Source of the DNA: Streptococcus oricebi
GTDB taxonomy: Bacteria > Bacillota > Bacilli > Lactobacillales > Streptococcaceae
DNA: 64,000 nt
NCBI RefSeq assembly: GCF_017883985.1
Contig: NZ_PRDG01000003.1
Span: forward strand, 214,656-278,655
Direction of reading: 5' to 3'
The position numbers were made by a program, and so were the translations under genes. Positions 36,043-44,634 of the stretch are shown piece by piece; position 1 is the first letter of the stretch; every line of letters starts with the position of its first letter. The notes under the pieces are model-generated. The model searched no databases. It was given only the letters and a program-made list of their open reading frames with translations, and was not told the origin of the DNA.

Positions 36043-36981
36043 TCAACTGTGTTTTTTGATAAAGTCTGTAATTGCCTGATTCATGACTTGTAGGGCTGAT
36101 GCCTCAACTGGATAATGTCCACCTTGTGGTAAAATGACGATGTCAACAGGAACTTGGCTGATTTTATCTAGCAGGGGCTTGCTCAACTCAAGCGGTGTCC
36201 AACAGTCTAACTCAGGCTGAGTCAAAAGTACTGGACAAAGGTCAAAGTCAGGCGCTTCCACAGCAGGAAGGTAATTCATATAACTGTCCAAAAAGTTCAT
36301 AGAGGCACGGTTGCCCGCAGAGGTTTTGTCTTGTAGCATCAAGTCTAGTAATTGGTCATCATTAACCAAGGCAGACATCTTAGACGCCCTTTTCATGGGT
36401 GTTGTCATTTTTCCGAGACCAAAGCGACGAGCAAGACCTGTCATCGGAACACCGATTTTTCCCATAAAATAATTATAAGACGTCTCGTTGCGCACCAAAG
36501 GAACACGCTGGTCAAGAAAAGTCATCCCAATAATTCCTTTCACTTTTTTATTTAGAGCAGCAATATGATAAGTTTCCATACCACCAGCACTCAGCCCATA
36601 GAGAAAAATGGGACGCTTATCACGCGCTAGCTCAAAATCAATATAATCACTCCCAATTTGCACCCAGTCATCATAAGTAACTTGATTGCGATTGGCTACT
36701 TCTGTCATACCATAAGTCGGCATATCTATCATAATTGTTTCAAAACCAGCTTTTGCCTGTGGCCCACCCGCTATCAAAGAAATCTGCCGACCGTTCGTTC
36801 CCACACCATGAAAACAAATCAATTTAGCAGGCGCAGCAGGATTACGAAAGGTATCCAAGTGAACCTTATGCTCTCCCCAAGCCCACCATTCTTCTGTCGG
36901 GTGATAATCTTTTGTAAAATGATAGTTGCTAGGTAAAGCTTGCATAATCTTTTTCCAAGTAGTTTGAGATTGATAATTCAT
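36043..36981 (-). CDS. Alpha/beta hydrolase
   Basis: A 312-residue hydrolase with oxyanion segment ICFHGVGTNGRQ (about 51-62), the nucleophile elbow LYGLSAGGMETYH (G-L-S-A-G, Ser near 131), an acidic candidate in TQPELDCWTPLELS and the catalytic His in LPQGGHYPVEA near 290. No signal peptide. Substrate unknown. AT-rich relative to the neighbours and paired with an ArsR-type regulator, so probably an acquired two-gene module. Confidence 0.85.
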   Translation of the reverse strand: MNYQSQTTWKKIMQALPSNYHFTKDYHPTEEWWAWGEHKVHLDTFRNPAAPAKLICFHGVGTNGRQISLIAGGPQAKAGFETIMIDMPTYGMTEVANRNQVTYDDWVQIGSDYIDFELARDKRPIFLYGLSAGGMETYHIAALNKKVKGIIGMTFLDQRVPLVRNETSYNYFMGKIGVPMTGLARRFGLGKMTTPMKRASKMSALVNDDQLLDLMLQDKTSAGNRASMNFLDSYMNYLPAVEAPDFDLCPVLLTQPELDCWTPLELSKPLLDKISQVPVDIVILPQGGHYPVEASALQVMNQAITDFIKKHS

Positions 36982-37013
36982 AAATAATGTTTCACTTTCT
37001 TTTTTATTTTTAT

Positions 37014-37025
37014 AAGTTTAAACTT
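37014..37025. promoter_or_regulatory. Palindromic operator copy 1 (ArsR module)
   Basis: AAGTTTAAACTT, a perfect 12 bp palindrome in the short gap between the regulator and the hydrolase; its GTTTAAAC core recurs upstream of the regulator. Confidence 0.4.
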
Positions 37026-37051
37026 TTCAACTCGTTTTACAAATGAGAAAG

Positions 37052-37360
37052 CTAGCTTTCTTTCATATCATTTTCGATAGAAGAGACTAGCCTTTTTAAA
37101 TTCTCCAAAGCTATCCGCAAATCAATACTGTAATAACGCTCCTTGCCTTCTTGCCTTACATTCACCAATCCCGCCTGCAAGAGGAGTTTTAGATGATGAG
37201 AGACTGTCGGACGCGAAAGGGAGATGTTTTCTGTTAATTGGTTAACTGTCTGCTCTCCCTTATCAAAGAGGAGCATCAGCAATTCCTGACGATTGACATC
37301 TTTTAGCATATCAAAAAAGGGAATGGCTTCTTTCAGTATTGTCATCGTTTTCTGGCTCAT
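37052..37360 (-). CDS. ArsR-family winged-helix regulator
   Basis: A 102-residue DNA-binding protein: VNRQELLMLLFDKGEQTVNQLTENISLSRPTVSHHLKLLLQAGLVNVRQEGKERYYSI, read in parts, is a typical ArsR HTH plus wing. No ArsR metal-binding CxC is visible, so it probably senses something other than As/Cd. Start: the ATG at 37360 has GAGG 6 bp upstream. It precedes the alpha/beta hydrolase, which it probably controls. Confidence 0.88.
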   Translation of the reverse strand: MSQKTMTILKEAIPFFDMLKDVNRQELLMLLFDKGEQTVNQLTENISLSRPTVSHHLKLLLQAGLVNVRQEGKERYYSIDLRIALENLKRLVSSIENDMKES

Positions 37361-37380
37361 AAGCAACCTCGCGTTGAAAT

Positions 37381-37388
37381 GTTTAAAC
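37381..37388. promoter_or_regulatory. Palindromic operator copy 2 (ArsR module)
   Basis: GTTTAAAC, flanked by T and TTAA, 20 bp upstream of the regulator start; suggests autoregulation. Confidence 0.35.
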
Positions 37389-37430
37389 TTAAAAAATCAA
37401 ATTTCAACCAACTTGTCAACCCCTTTGCTC

Positions 37431-37462
37431 AAAAAACGTCCTTAGATAAATTCTAAGGACGA
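37431..37462 (-). terminator. Terminator of pepO
   Basis: The minus strand has CGTCCTTAGA-ATTTA-TCTAAGGACG followed by TTTTTTG. Confidence 0.85.
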
Positions 37463-37511
37463 TAATAGATTTTTAGCCTAAAATATTAGCAGGAAGTATG
37501 GAAGGCAGCTC

Positions 37512-39404
37512 CTACCAAATCACGACACGATCTGCTGGCTCCCGCCACATGGCATCTGTTTCCTTGACATCAAAGGTTGTGAAGAAGTCGTCAAAGTTAG
37601 GTACTTGTAGGTTGACCCTTAGTTTAGCTGGTCCATGAACATCGACACTGGCCAGGAGTTGCATATACTCTTCTCTCGCTTTCATGCGCCAAATGCGGGC
37701 ATAATTGGTAAAGAAGTCCTCAGCTGAGAAACTTTCTTCCTTCTTGGCTGCTTCTAGGGCACAGGCCAAACCTCCCAAATCAGCAACGTTTTCAGAGACG
37801 GTCAGCTTACCATTGACCTTAGCTCCATAAGAATCCTGCCCCTCAAAGAGATCAACCACTCTTTGAGTTTTTTCCTGAAAGGCAGCATAGTCTGCCTCTG
37901 TCCACCAGTTGCTGAGACTCCCGTTTTCATCGAAAGAAGCCCCATTGGTATCAAAGGCATGGGAAATCTCATGGGCGATGACTGCCCCAATTCCTCCATA
38001 ATTCTCAGAAGAGGTCTGCTGAAGGTCATAGAAGGGGGCTTGCAAGATAGCAGCTGGAAAGACAATTAAGTTCTTTTGGGGGTCGTAGTAGGCGTTGACC
38101 ATGTGGGCAGGCATGGCCCATTCCTGGTCATCGACCGGCTGATTCCACTTGCTCCAGCCATGTTCAATCTCTACTCGGCGCAGATTTTGAGCATTTTCTA
38201 ACAGGCTGAGATTTTCATCAACCAGCTTTTTATAATAGCGCTCTGGTAATTTGTCTGGATAGCCAATATAAGGCTTGATGCTATTTAATTTGACAATGGC
38301 CTTATCTCTGGTCTCAGGAGTCAACCAGGTATTTTCAGATAGTCTTTTCTTATAGACCTCAATCATGCTGGCAACCTTCTGCTCCACATCTGCCTTGGCT
38401 TGGGGGGAGAACTTCTCAGCTGCATACCAGAGGCCTACGGCCTGACTAAAAGGAGCTTGGGCCAAGTAATAGGCTGCCTTTTTCTGATTTTGCGCCTCTG
38501 GCGTTCCGGACAGGGCCCGACTATAAGCTCCAGCCAGAACTCGGATTTCATCAGTCAAATAGGCAGTAGTCGTGCGGACTGCTCCTAGTATCAAGCTGGC
38601 CTTAAGCAGGGGCCAGGCTTCCTCACTATAAAACTGATCTGCCGCCTGCCAGAAGCGCTCTTCGGGTACGATTACCTTGTCTGGCACCTGACCCAGTATG
38701 GCCTTAAAGAAATCAGCTAGAGGGAGCTTAGGAGCCAACTGCTCGAAATCAGCCCAGTCATAAGGGTGATAGAGTTTGACGTACTCGGAAGACTCCTCGC
38801 TGGATAGGACTACCTTGGCAATGCGGGCATCTAGCTCCAAGACCTTGGCTAGAAGATCGGCGATCTCTTCCTCTTCAAAACCGTAAGCCTCAAGGAGGGC
38901 CGCTTCTGTCTCCTGCCATTTATTTAGAAGTTCCTCCCCTTGGGGATGGTCCTCTGCGTAATAGCTAGTGTCGGGTAGAATGGTTGAAAGTCCTTCTGCC
39001 CAGAGGACGTTGATTTTGGCATTCATAAAGTCAGGAGCCACTCCAAAGGGCAGGGCATTGGGCTTGCCGGCCAATTCAAAATCGACTAGCTTGTCTGTAT
39101 AAGCCTTAAAAGAGTCTAGAGCCTTAAATTCCTCAATCAAGTCTTGAGCAGGGGCCACTCCATCTTGAGACCGTTTGGTCTGGTCAGCTGCTAGGCGGTG
39201 GTACTTGACAAAGTTGGCTAAGACCTGATCCTGGGGCAGGTCTTCTCCAGCCAACCACTTGTCCGTTCTTTCCAACATTAGCTCTTCAATCTTGTCATGA
39301 ATATCGGTAAAACCACCAGTGACCGGCTTGTCATCTGGAATAATTGCCGTCTCTTCCCAGCTTCCATTAATCGCGGCGTAAAAATCATCTTGTAAACGTG
39401 TCAT
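37512..39404 (-). CDS. pepO: M13-family neutral endopeptidase PepO
   Basis: A 630-residue zinc metallopeptidase (neprilysin family): N-terminal FYAAINGSWEE, VNAYYDPQKNLIVFPAAILQAPFY, the zinc motif VIAHEISHAFD (HExxH near 480) and ENVADLGG with the third ligand Glu. Streptococcal PepO is 630 residues, matching the start at 39404; the frame is open 12 codons further but includes no better ribosome site. No signal peptide, although PepO is often found on the cell surface. Located next to sloABC as in other streptococci. Confidence 0.94.
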   Translation of the reverse strand: MTRLQDDFYAAINGSWEETAIIPDDKPVTGGFTDIHDKIEELMLERTDKWLAGEDLPQDQVLANFVKYHRLAADQTKRSQDGVAPAQDLIEEFKALDSFKAYTDKLVDFELAGKPNALPFGVAPDFMNAKINVLWAEGLSTILPDTSYYAEDHPQGEELLNKWQETEAALLEAYGFEEEEIADLLAKVLELDARIAKVVLSSEESSEYVKLYHPYDWADFEQLAPKLPLADFFKAILGQVPDKVIVPEERFWQAADQFYSEEAWPLLKASLILGAVRTTTAYLTDEIRVLAGAYSRALSGTPEAQNQKKAAYYLAQAPFSQAVGLWYAAEKFSPQAKADVEQKVASMIEVYKKRLSENTWLTPETRDKAIVKLNSIKPYIGYPDKLPERYYKKLVDENLSLLENAQNLRRVEIEHGWSKWNQPVDDQEWAMPAHMVNAYYDPQKNLIVFPAAILQAPFYDLQQTSSENYGGIGAVIAHEISHAFDTNGASFDENGSLSNWWTEADYAAFQEKTQRVVDLFEGQDSYGAKVNGKLTVSENVADLGGLACALEAAKKEESFSAEDFFTNYARIWRMKAREEYMQLLASVDVHGPAKLRVNLQVPNFDDFFTTFDVKETDAMWREPADRVVIW

Positions 39405-39580
39405 AGACTTCTCGCTTTCCTTATAATTCCTGAAAATCATCGATTTTGGCTAGATAAGACTGGCTGAACCTTTCAGCGTCCTTTTCCTCCAGTTTGATTT
39501 TCCCGGAATAGTATTTTCTCCTATCCTAGCAAAAAAGAGGATAATAAGCAAACTTTTATCAAAAGTTTAGGGGATTTTTA

Positions 39581-39625
39581 CAAAATTAACTTGACTTAAT
39601 TTTTAAATTAAGTTATATTAAACTT
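39581..39625 (+). promoter_or_regulatory. sloABC promoter with SloR-type operator
   Basis: TTGACT (39591-39596), 17 bp and TATATT (39614-39619). The whole promoter is embedded in interleaved AATTAA/TTAAGTT half-sites (ATTAACTTGACTTAAT, then AAATTAAGTTATATTAAACTT in parts). These are similar to the Mn-responsive SloR/ScaR/MtsR element, so manganese would shut transcription off. Confidence 0.65.
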
Positions 39626-39637
39626 AGAGGTAAAATT

Positions 39638-40357
39638 ATGATTGATATCAAAGATTTAAGTGTTAGTTATCGCGATAGACTAGCCTTAGAAAAACTTTCT
39701 TTAAAAATTGTTGGTCCGACAATAACCGGAATTATCGGACCCAACGGGGCAGGTAAGTCCACCCTTTTAAAGGGTATGCTGGGCATTATTGACCATGAGG
39801 GGCAGACCCTACTAGATGACAAGCCCCTAGAAAAAGAGCTGGAAAATGTCGCCTATGTAGAGCAAAAGGTTAACATCGACTACAACTTCCCCATCAAGGT
39901 CAGAGAGTGTGTCTCCCTGGGACTCTATCCTAGGATTAAACTCTTTCGCAAGTTGAAGGCTAAGGACTGGGATAAGGTCGCTGCCGCTCTTGATTTGGTC
40001 GGCTTGACTGACTATGCTGACAGGCAGATTAGCCAACTTTCTGGCGGACAATTTCAGCGGGTTTTAATTGCTCGCTGCCTAGTCCAAGAAGCTGACTATA
40101 TCTTTTTGGACGAGCCCTTTGTCGGGATTGACTCGGTCAGCGAAGAGATTATCATGGACACCCTGCGCCAACTAAGGGACCAGGGCAAGACCATTCTGAT
40201 TGTCCACCACGATCTCAGCAAGGTGACCAGCTATTTTGATCAGATTATTCTCCTAAATGGTCATCTGGTTGCTGCCGGAGATGTTGAGACGACCTTCACT
40301 GAGAAAAACATGAAAGAGACCTATGGTTCTCAGATTTTTATGACGGGAGGTGTCTAG
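39638..40357 (+). CDS. sloA: Manganese/iron ABC transporter ATPase SloA
   Basis: A 239-residue ABC ATPase: Walker [14 protein letters not shown] (about 33-45), signature [15 protein letters not shown] (about 133-147), Walker [13 protein letters not shown] near 154-165 and switch His in LIVHHDLS. Energises Mn2+/Fe2+ import with SloB and SloC; homologues are PsaB, ScaC and MtsB. AGAGG precedes the ATG; sloB starts at the next base after its stop. Confidence 0.93.
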   Translation: MIDIKDLSVSYRDRLALEKLSLKIVGPTITGIIGPNGAGKSTLLKGMLGIIDHEGQTLLDDKPLEKELENVAYVEQKVNIDYNFPIKVRECVSLGLYPRIKLFRKLKAKDWDKVAAALDLVGLTDYADRQISQLSGGQFQRVLIARCLVQEADYIFLDEPFVGIDSVSEEIIMDTLRQLRDQGKTILIVHHDLSKVTSYFDQIILLNGHLVAAGDVETTFTEKNMKETYGSQIFMTGGV

Positions 40358-41200
40358 ATGATTGCTGAATTTTTTGACGGCCTACAGAAGTTTCACTTCC
40401 TGCAAAATGCCCTGATTACAGCCATTGTCATCGGGATTGTGGCCGGAGCAGTTGGTTGCTTTATCATCCTGCGAGGTATGTCCTTGATGGGGGATGCCAT
40501 TTCCCATGCAGTCCTACCAGGGGTAGCCCTTTCTTATATTTTAGGTATTAACTTCTTTATCGGAGCTATTATTTTCGGCCTGATGGCCTCGGTCATCATC
40601 ACCTACATCAGGGGCAACTCTATTGTCAAAAGTGATACAGCGATTGGAATTACCTTCTCCTCCTTTCTAGCCTTGGGAGTTATCTTGATTGGGGTGGCCA
40701 ATAGTTCGACCGACCTTTTCCATATTCTCTTTGGGAATATCCTGGCTGTTCAAGATCTGGATAAGTGGATTAGTATCGGAGTAGCTATCTTGGTTCTTTT
40801 GGTCATCTGGCTCTTTTTCAAGGAGCTCTTGATTACTTCTTTTGATCCCTTGCTAGCCCAGGCCATGGGCATGCCTGTCAACTTTTATCATTATTTACTG
40901 ATGTTTATTTTAACCTTGGTTTCTGTGACCGCCATGCAAAGTGTGGGAACGATTTTGATTGTCGCTATGCTGATTACGCCAGCAGCAACCGCCTACCTCT
41001 ACGCCAATAGCCTCAAGACCATGATTTTCCTATCATCTGGTCTGGGGGCCTTGGCCTCTGCTCTGGGACTTTTTATCGGCTATAGTTTCAATGTAGCAGC
41101 TGGTTCCAGCATCGTCCTTACCTCTGCCTTGATGTTTGCAATCAGCTTCTTCATCGCTCCCAAGAAGGGTGGTCTCAAAGCCAAATTTGCCAAAAAATAA
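40358..41200 (+). CDS. sloB: Manganese/iron ABC transporter permease SloB
   Basis: A 280-residue ABC-3 family permease with eight or nine hydrophobic segments: GAVGCFIILRGMSLMGDAISHAVLPGVALSY in parts (about 32-62) and QSVGTILIVAMLITPAATAYL near 192-212 are family hallmarks. Adjacent to sloA without a gap. Confidence 0.94.
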   Translation: MIAEFFDGLQKFHFLQNALITAIVIGIVAGAVGCFIILRGMSLMGDAISHAVLPGVALSYILGINFFIGAIIFGLMASVIITYIRGNSIVKSDTAIGITFSSFLALGVILIGVANSSTDLFHILFGNILAVQDLDKWISIGVAILVLLVIWLFFKELLITSFDPLLAQAMGMPVNFYHYLLMFILTLVSVTAMQSVGTILIVAMLITPAATAYLYANSLKTMIFLSSGLGALASALGLFIGYSFNVAAGSSIVLTSALMFAISFFIAPKKGGLKAKFAKK

Positions 41201-41212
41201 AGAGGATGCATT

Positions 41213-42142
41213 ATGAAAAAACTATTTATTTTAATCTCTAGCCTACTGGCCTGTCTGGTCTTGGTTGCCTGTTCAACATCTAAGAATAAGACTGCTAGCT
41301 CTGATAAATTAAGGGTCGTAGCTAGCAACTCTATCATTGCTGATATTACCAAAAATATCGCTGGAGATAAGATTAATCTCCATTCAATCGTCCCAATCGG
41401 CAAGGACCCTCACGAATATGAGCCCCTGCCCGAAGATGTCAAGAAGACCTCCCAGGCCGACTTGATTTTCTATAATGGTATCAACTTGGAAACTGGGGGT
41501 AATGCCTGGTTCACCAAGCTGGTCAAGAATGCTCAGAAAAAAGAAAACAAGGACTACTATGCAGTCAGTGACGGGGTGGATATTATCTATCTAGAAGGGC
41601 AAAACGAAAAGGGCAAGGAAGACCCCCATGCCTGGCTCAATCTGGAAAATGGTATCATCTATGCCCAAAATATTGCCAAGCGCTTGAGCGAAAAAGATCC
41701 TAAAAACAAGGACTTTTATGAAAAAAATCTCAAGGCCTACACTGAGAAATTGACCAAATTAGACCAGGAAGCCAAGGAGAAATTCAAGAATATCCCAGAG
41801 GATAAGAAGATGATTGTCACCAGCGAAGGTTGCTTCAAATACTTCTCCAAGGCCTACCAAGTGCCTTCTGCCTACATCTGGGAAATCAATACTGAAGAAG
41901 AAGGAACCCCTGACCAAATCAAGAATTTGGTTGAAAAACTCCGCCAAACCAAGGTCCCATCTCTCTTTGTCGAATCCAGTGTCGATGAACGTCCGATGAA
42001 GACCGTCTCCAAGGATACCAATATTCCTATCTATTCCAAAATCTTCACCGACTCTATTGCCGAAGAGGGCAAGGACGGAGATAGCTACTACTCCATGATG
42101 AAGTGGAACTTGGATAAGATTGCCGAAGGCTTGGCTAAATAA
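41213..42142 (+). CDS. sloC: Metal-binding lipoprotein SloC
   Basis: A 309-residue LraI/PsaA family cluster A-1 solute-binding protein. Signal with lipobox LVAC (Cys20), metal ligands in the GKDPHEYEP loop (His near 67), DPHAWLN (His near 139), a Glu in SEGCF and a C-terminal Asp in [15 protein letters not shown]. Delivers Mn2+ (and Fe2+) to SloAB; orthologues also act as adhesins. Confidence 0.95.
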   Translation: MKKLFILISSLLACLVLVACSTSKNKTASSDKLRVVASNSIIADITKNIAGDKINLHSIVPIGKDPHEYEPLPEDVKKTSQADLIFYNGINLETGGNAWFTKLVKNAQKKENKDYYAVSDGVDIIYLEGQNEKGKEDPHAWLNLENGIIYAQNIAKRLSEKDPKNKDFYEKNLKAYTEKLTKLDQEAKEKFKNIPEDKKMIVTSEGCFKYFSKAYQVPSAYIWEINTEEEGTPDQIKNLVEKLRQTKVPSLFVESSVDERPMKTVSKDTNIPIYSKIFTDSIAEEGKDGDSYYSMMKWNLDKIAEGLAK

Positions 42143-42145
42143 AGA

Positions 42146-42177
42146 AAGAGCTCTGATAAATCAGGGCTCTTTTTTAC
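42146..42177 (+). terminator. Terminator of sloABC
   Basis: AGAGCTCTGA-TAAA-TCAGGGCTCTTTTTTA; tpx continues downstream from its own -10 (TACAAT near 42234). Confidence 0.8.
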
Positions 42178-42268
42178 TAGCACAAGGGAAAATTTCCAAA
42201 CAAATCATTTAGAAAGCTCTTTCAAAATATAGTACAATAGGGATAGAACTTTTATTGGAGGATTTTTT

Positions 42269-42760
42269 ATGACAACCTTTCTTGGAAATCCTGTAAGCTT
42301 TACAGGTCAACAACCACAAGTCGGTGACACGGCTCCTGACTTCTCCCTTACTACTACCGACCTCAGCAAGAAAAGCCTAGCTGACTTCGCTGGCAAAAAG
42401 AAGGTTTTGAGCATCATTCCATCTATTGATACCGGGGTTTGCTCGACCCAAACTCGCCGTTTTAATCAAGAACTGTCCGATTTGGACAATACAGTGGTCA
42501 TCACCATTTCAGTTGACCTGCCTTTTGCCCAAGGGAAATGGTGTGCTGCTGAGGGAATTGAAAATGCGATTATGCTTTCTGACTACTTCGACCACTCTTT
42601 TGGTCGCGACTATGCCCTCTTAATCAATGAATGGCACCTATTGGCACGCGCTGTACTCGTTCTTGATGAAAATAATAAGATTACCTATGCCGAGTATGTC
42701 GACAATATCAATACCGAACCTGACTATCAGGCAGCTATTGAGGCGGTTAAAAGCCTCTAA
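42269..42760 (+). CDS. tpx: Thiol peroxidase
   Basis: A 163-residue atypical 2-Cys peroxiredoxin reducing H2O2 and organic peroxides through thioredoxin. Peroxidatic Cys in [15 protein letters not shown] (about 52-66, Cys58) and resolving Cys in [12 protein letters not shown] (Cys near 92). It follows the Mn transporter, as in scaCBA-tpx and psaBCA-psaD. GGAGG 8 bp before the ATG. Confidence 0.95.
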   Translation: MTTFLGNPVSFTGQQPQVGDTAPDFSLTTTDLSKKSLADFAGKKKVLSIIPSIDTGVCSTQTRRFNQELSDLDNTVVITISVDLPFAQGKWCAAEGIENAIMLSDYFDHSFGRDYALLINEWHLLARAVLVLDENNKITYAEYVDNINTEPDYQAAIEAVKSL

Positions 42761-42766
42761 GAAAAT

Positions 42767-42797
42767 AAAATCCTAGCTTTGAGGGCTAGGATTTTTG
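42767..42797. terminator. Bidirectional terminator after tpx
   Basis: AAAATCCTAGC and GGCTAGGATTTTT around TTTGAG. It marks the left border of the third LXG island. Confidence 0.85.
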
Positions 42798-42836
42798 TAT
42801 GATGTGATGGTCCAACATTGAGACAAGGAAATGAAA

Positions 42837-42863
42837 TCATTTATTAGGTCCTTTCTTACCAGC
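42837..42863 (-). pseudogene. Toxin-tail relic 5
   Basis: Right after the B2 stop, AGKKGPNK-stop is encoded. It is related to the AYKKGHNK-stop of relics 1 and 4 and shares the DNA stretch AAGAAAGGAC-TAA-AAATGATTT with them. A degenerate type-B start (ATGATTTCATTTCC) follows, without a gene. The innermost fossil of the array, 40 bp from the tpx terminator. Confidence 0.55.
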
Positions 42864-42865
42864 CA

Positions 42866-43404
42866 CTAGCGATATTGAAGCCATGTAGTATAACGAATTG
42901 TTTTATTAGAGAGATTCGTAATTTTTATCGTATAAGGATTTGGAGCTCCTGCGTCAAACAGATATTCTCTTTTTTTATCAATAATGATCCCCTTATTTGT
43001 TAAGGTAATTCCATGTAATTGCTTATTATCTAGGTTTTTATAACTATTTCGCTCGTCTTGATAAGTAGCCTTGCTTTTTTTACATCAAAGGTGAGTTTGT
43101 TTTCCTCATCATACCAAACATCCTGCCCTGTTAATAACAACCGTCCACCGTCCTGATTATCAAAATATAATTCTGTAACTGGATCAGCACCTTCATCTTT
43201 AGGCTTCACTTTAATTTCTATTGTCTGATTAGGTTGCAGAGTTTTAGGCTGACCGCTTTGATAAAAGATGTAATAAGCCCCCCAACCAAGCACTAGAATA
43301 TAAATTAAGAACAGCCACGTTCTTTTTTTCTTGGACAAATAAAGAGCTGGGACAATAAGCAAAAGTAAGACCAATGGAATGAACAACCAAAGAATGTAAA
43401 TCAT
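42866..43404 (-). pseudogene. Immunity-like gene B2, type B, frameshifted in an A7 run
   Basis: The intact frame from 43404 gives 124 residues (MIYILWLFIPLVLLLLIVP..., two membrane segments) and stops at 43030. In the -1 frame after the seven-A run (43075-43081) the sequence continues TYQDERNSYKNLDNKQLHGI, then TLTNKGIIIDKKREY and NLSNKTIRY, ending at 42866. Joined, the product would be 179 residues and match B1 (180 residues) throughout. GTA-AAA-AAA-G could allow -1 ribosomal slippage or polymerase slippage; otherwise it is a pseudogene or a phase-variable gene. Confidence 0.75.
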
Positions 43405-43478
43405 TTGTTATGTCCTTTCTTGTAAGCATCAAAGCCGTCTTGGAGATTTTTACCGATTGGTCACCGTTGCTTTAAAAT
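43349..43478. repeat. 130 bp direct repeat, copy 2
   Basis: Matches 45121-45250 at about 126 of 130 positions. It covers the 3' end of A3, toxin-tail relic 4 and the 5' end of B2. Offset between copies is 1772 bp. Confidence 0.85.
43401..43448 (-). pseudogene. Toxin-tail relic 4
   Basis: NLQDGFDAYKKGHNK-stop, 2 bp after the A3 stop codon. It aligns with the end of the intact toxin (SIQDGIDAYKRRK-stop). Its TGA overlaps the ATG of B2 as ATGA. Confidence 0.75.
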
Positions 43479-43977
43479 GAGCTGGTTTGTTAGAAAGATT
43501 TTTGATTATAAGGTAATATTTTTTAGAGTTAGTCACTCCAAACAGTCTTTTCCCCTTAGATTGAATAATTAAATTTTGACCTTTTAAATAAACATCTTGC
43601 TGAGGAGAATTTTCTAGTTCTTGTTTCTGTTTTTCTCCGGAATCCCAATTATAACTTGTGACTTTTTGAGTCTTTGTATCATAAGATATAAATTTATTCC
43701 GTTCTTCTCCTATATATTCTTTCCAACTACGTCTAGGACTATTAGATAATTGTAACTTGGCTCCATTCAAATTATCAAGCTCCAATTCTGAACTATAATC
43801 GGGTTGATTGGTTAAAGAATTCACCTCTATTTTGACACTTTCTCCAGGTCTGAGAGTGTATTTGCCATAATTTAATCCACCGACAACGATATAGACGATA
43901 AAAAGAAGAACTACAATCAGAAAACCCGAACAGCCTATATTCCACTTGTTCCATTTTTTACCAATCGTATTTTTCAT
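43450..43977 (-). CDS. Immunity-like membrane protein A3 (type A)
   Basis: A 175-residue protein: basic N-terminus (KKWNKWN), one membrane segment (about 15-36), then an extracytoplasmic domain starting GKYTLRPGESVKIEVN and ending NLSNKPAHFKATVTNR. It shares the PGE...IEV, ELDNLNGAKLQL, NDIYL-like (QDVYLKGQNLIIQSKGKRLF) and C-terminal blocks with A1 and A2. Likely an orphan immunity protein for a toxin variant no longer present. AT-rich. Starts in an ATGA overlap with toxin-tail relic 3. Confidence 0.7.
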   Translation of the reverse strand: MKNTIGKKWNKWNIGCSGFLIVVLLFIVYIVVGGLNYGKYTLRPGESVKIEVNSLTNQPDYSSELELDNLNGAKLQLSNSPRRSWKEYIGEERNKFISYDTKTQKVTSYNWDSGEKQKQELENSPQQDVYLKGQNLIIQSKGKRLFGVTNSKKYYLIIKNLSNKPAHFKATVTNR

Positions 43978-44021
43978 TTCACACTCTCCCTATAGGCATT
44001 TATGCCATCTTGGATAAGATT
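43974..44021 (-). pseudogene. Toxin-tail relic 3
   Basis: NLIQDGINAYRESVK-stop, 2 bp after the A2 stop. Its TGA overlaps the start codon of A3 (ATGA). The sequence differs from relics 1 and 4, implying a different toxin allele. Confidence 0.75.
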
Positions 44022-44022
44022 A

Positions 44023-44529
44023 TTATCGATTTGTAACCGTTGCTTTGAAATGGGCAGTTTTATTAGAAAGATTTTTTACTTTAATGGTATAATTCCTTCC
44101 TGAATCTATATAAAAAATCTTCTCACCTTTGACTTTTAAAATAATCCCATCCTTGGTTAAATAAATATCGTTAATTGGTGAATTCTTTACAAGTTCTTCT
44201 TTGTAGTCTTCGCTTTTTTCAACCAATTTACTAACAGTCTGATTTTCCACATCATAAAAAATACCACTTCTACTATCTTTCCATACTAAACTACCAGAAA
44301 ATTTTAATTTCTCACCTCCTAGCTCTTTTAAAATCAGTCTTGTAGAAGATTCCTGAAAATTTAGGTTTGGGTTGACTTTTATTTCTATTGTTTCTCCCAC
44401 TTGTACTGTATATTTTCCTGTATTATTCAACCAAAAAGCAAAGGCTACACTAGTCATAACGACTGCAACAAGAAAGAGAGAACAACCCATATTCCAACTA
44501 TTCTGTTTCTTATATGTTTGTTTAATCAT
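44023..44529 (-). CDS. Immunity-like membrane protein A2 (type A)
   Basis: A 168-residue protein: basic N-terminus (MIKQTYKKQNSWN), one membrane segment (about 14-34), extracytoplasmic domain with GKYTVQVGETIEIKVNPN, LKELGGEKLKFSGSLVWKD, NDIYLTKDGIILKVKGEKIF and NLSNKTAHFKATVTNR. About as long as A1 and collinear with it over the whole domain. GAGG precedes the ATG. Function inferred from position behind an LXG toxin. Confidence 0.7.
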   Translation of the reverse strand: MIKQTYKKQNSWNMGCSLFLVAVVMTSVAFAFWLNNTGKYTVQVGETIEIKVNPNLNFQESSTRLILKELGGEKLKFSGSLVWKDSRSGIFYDVENQTVSKLVEKSEDYKEELVKNSPINDIYLTKDGIILKVKGEKIFYIDSGRNYTIKVKNLSNKTAHFKATVTNR

Positions 44530-44634
44530 GGTGGCTCCTCTTACTCATCAGAAAAGAAATCCTAAGGGAAAGAAAAAATAGAAGCAAGAGTAATAATAAA
44601 AATGAAATCATTTGCTGTGTCCTCTACTATAATC
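44522..44634 (-). pseudogene. Toxin-tail relic 2 plus degenerate type-B start
   Basis: Directly after the B1 stop, DYSRGHSK-stop (44608-44634) is encoded, related to AYKKGHNK. Its TGA overlaps an ATG that opens MISFLLLLLLLFFLSLRISF, which resembles the hydrophobic start of the type-B genes but stops after 29 residues against A2. The rest of that immunity gene has been replaced by A2. Confidence 0.6.
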
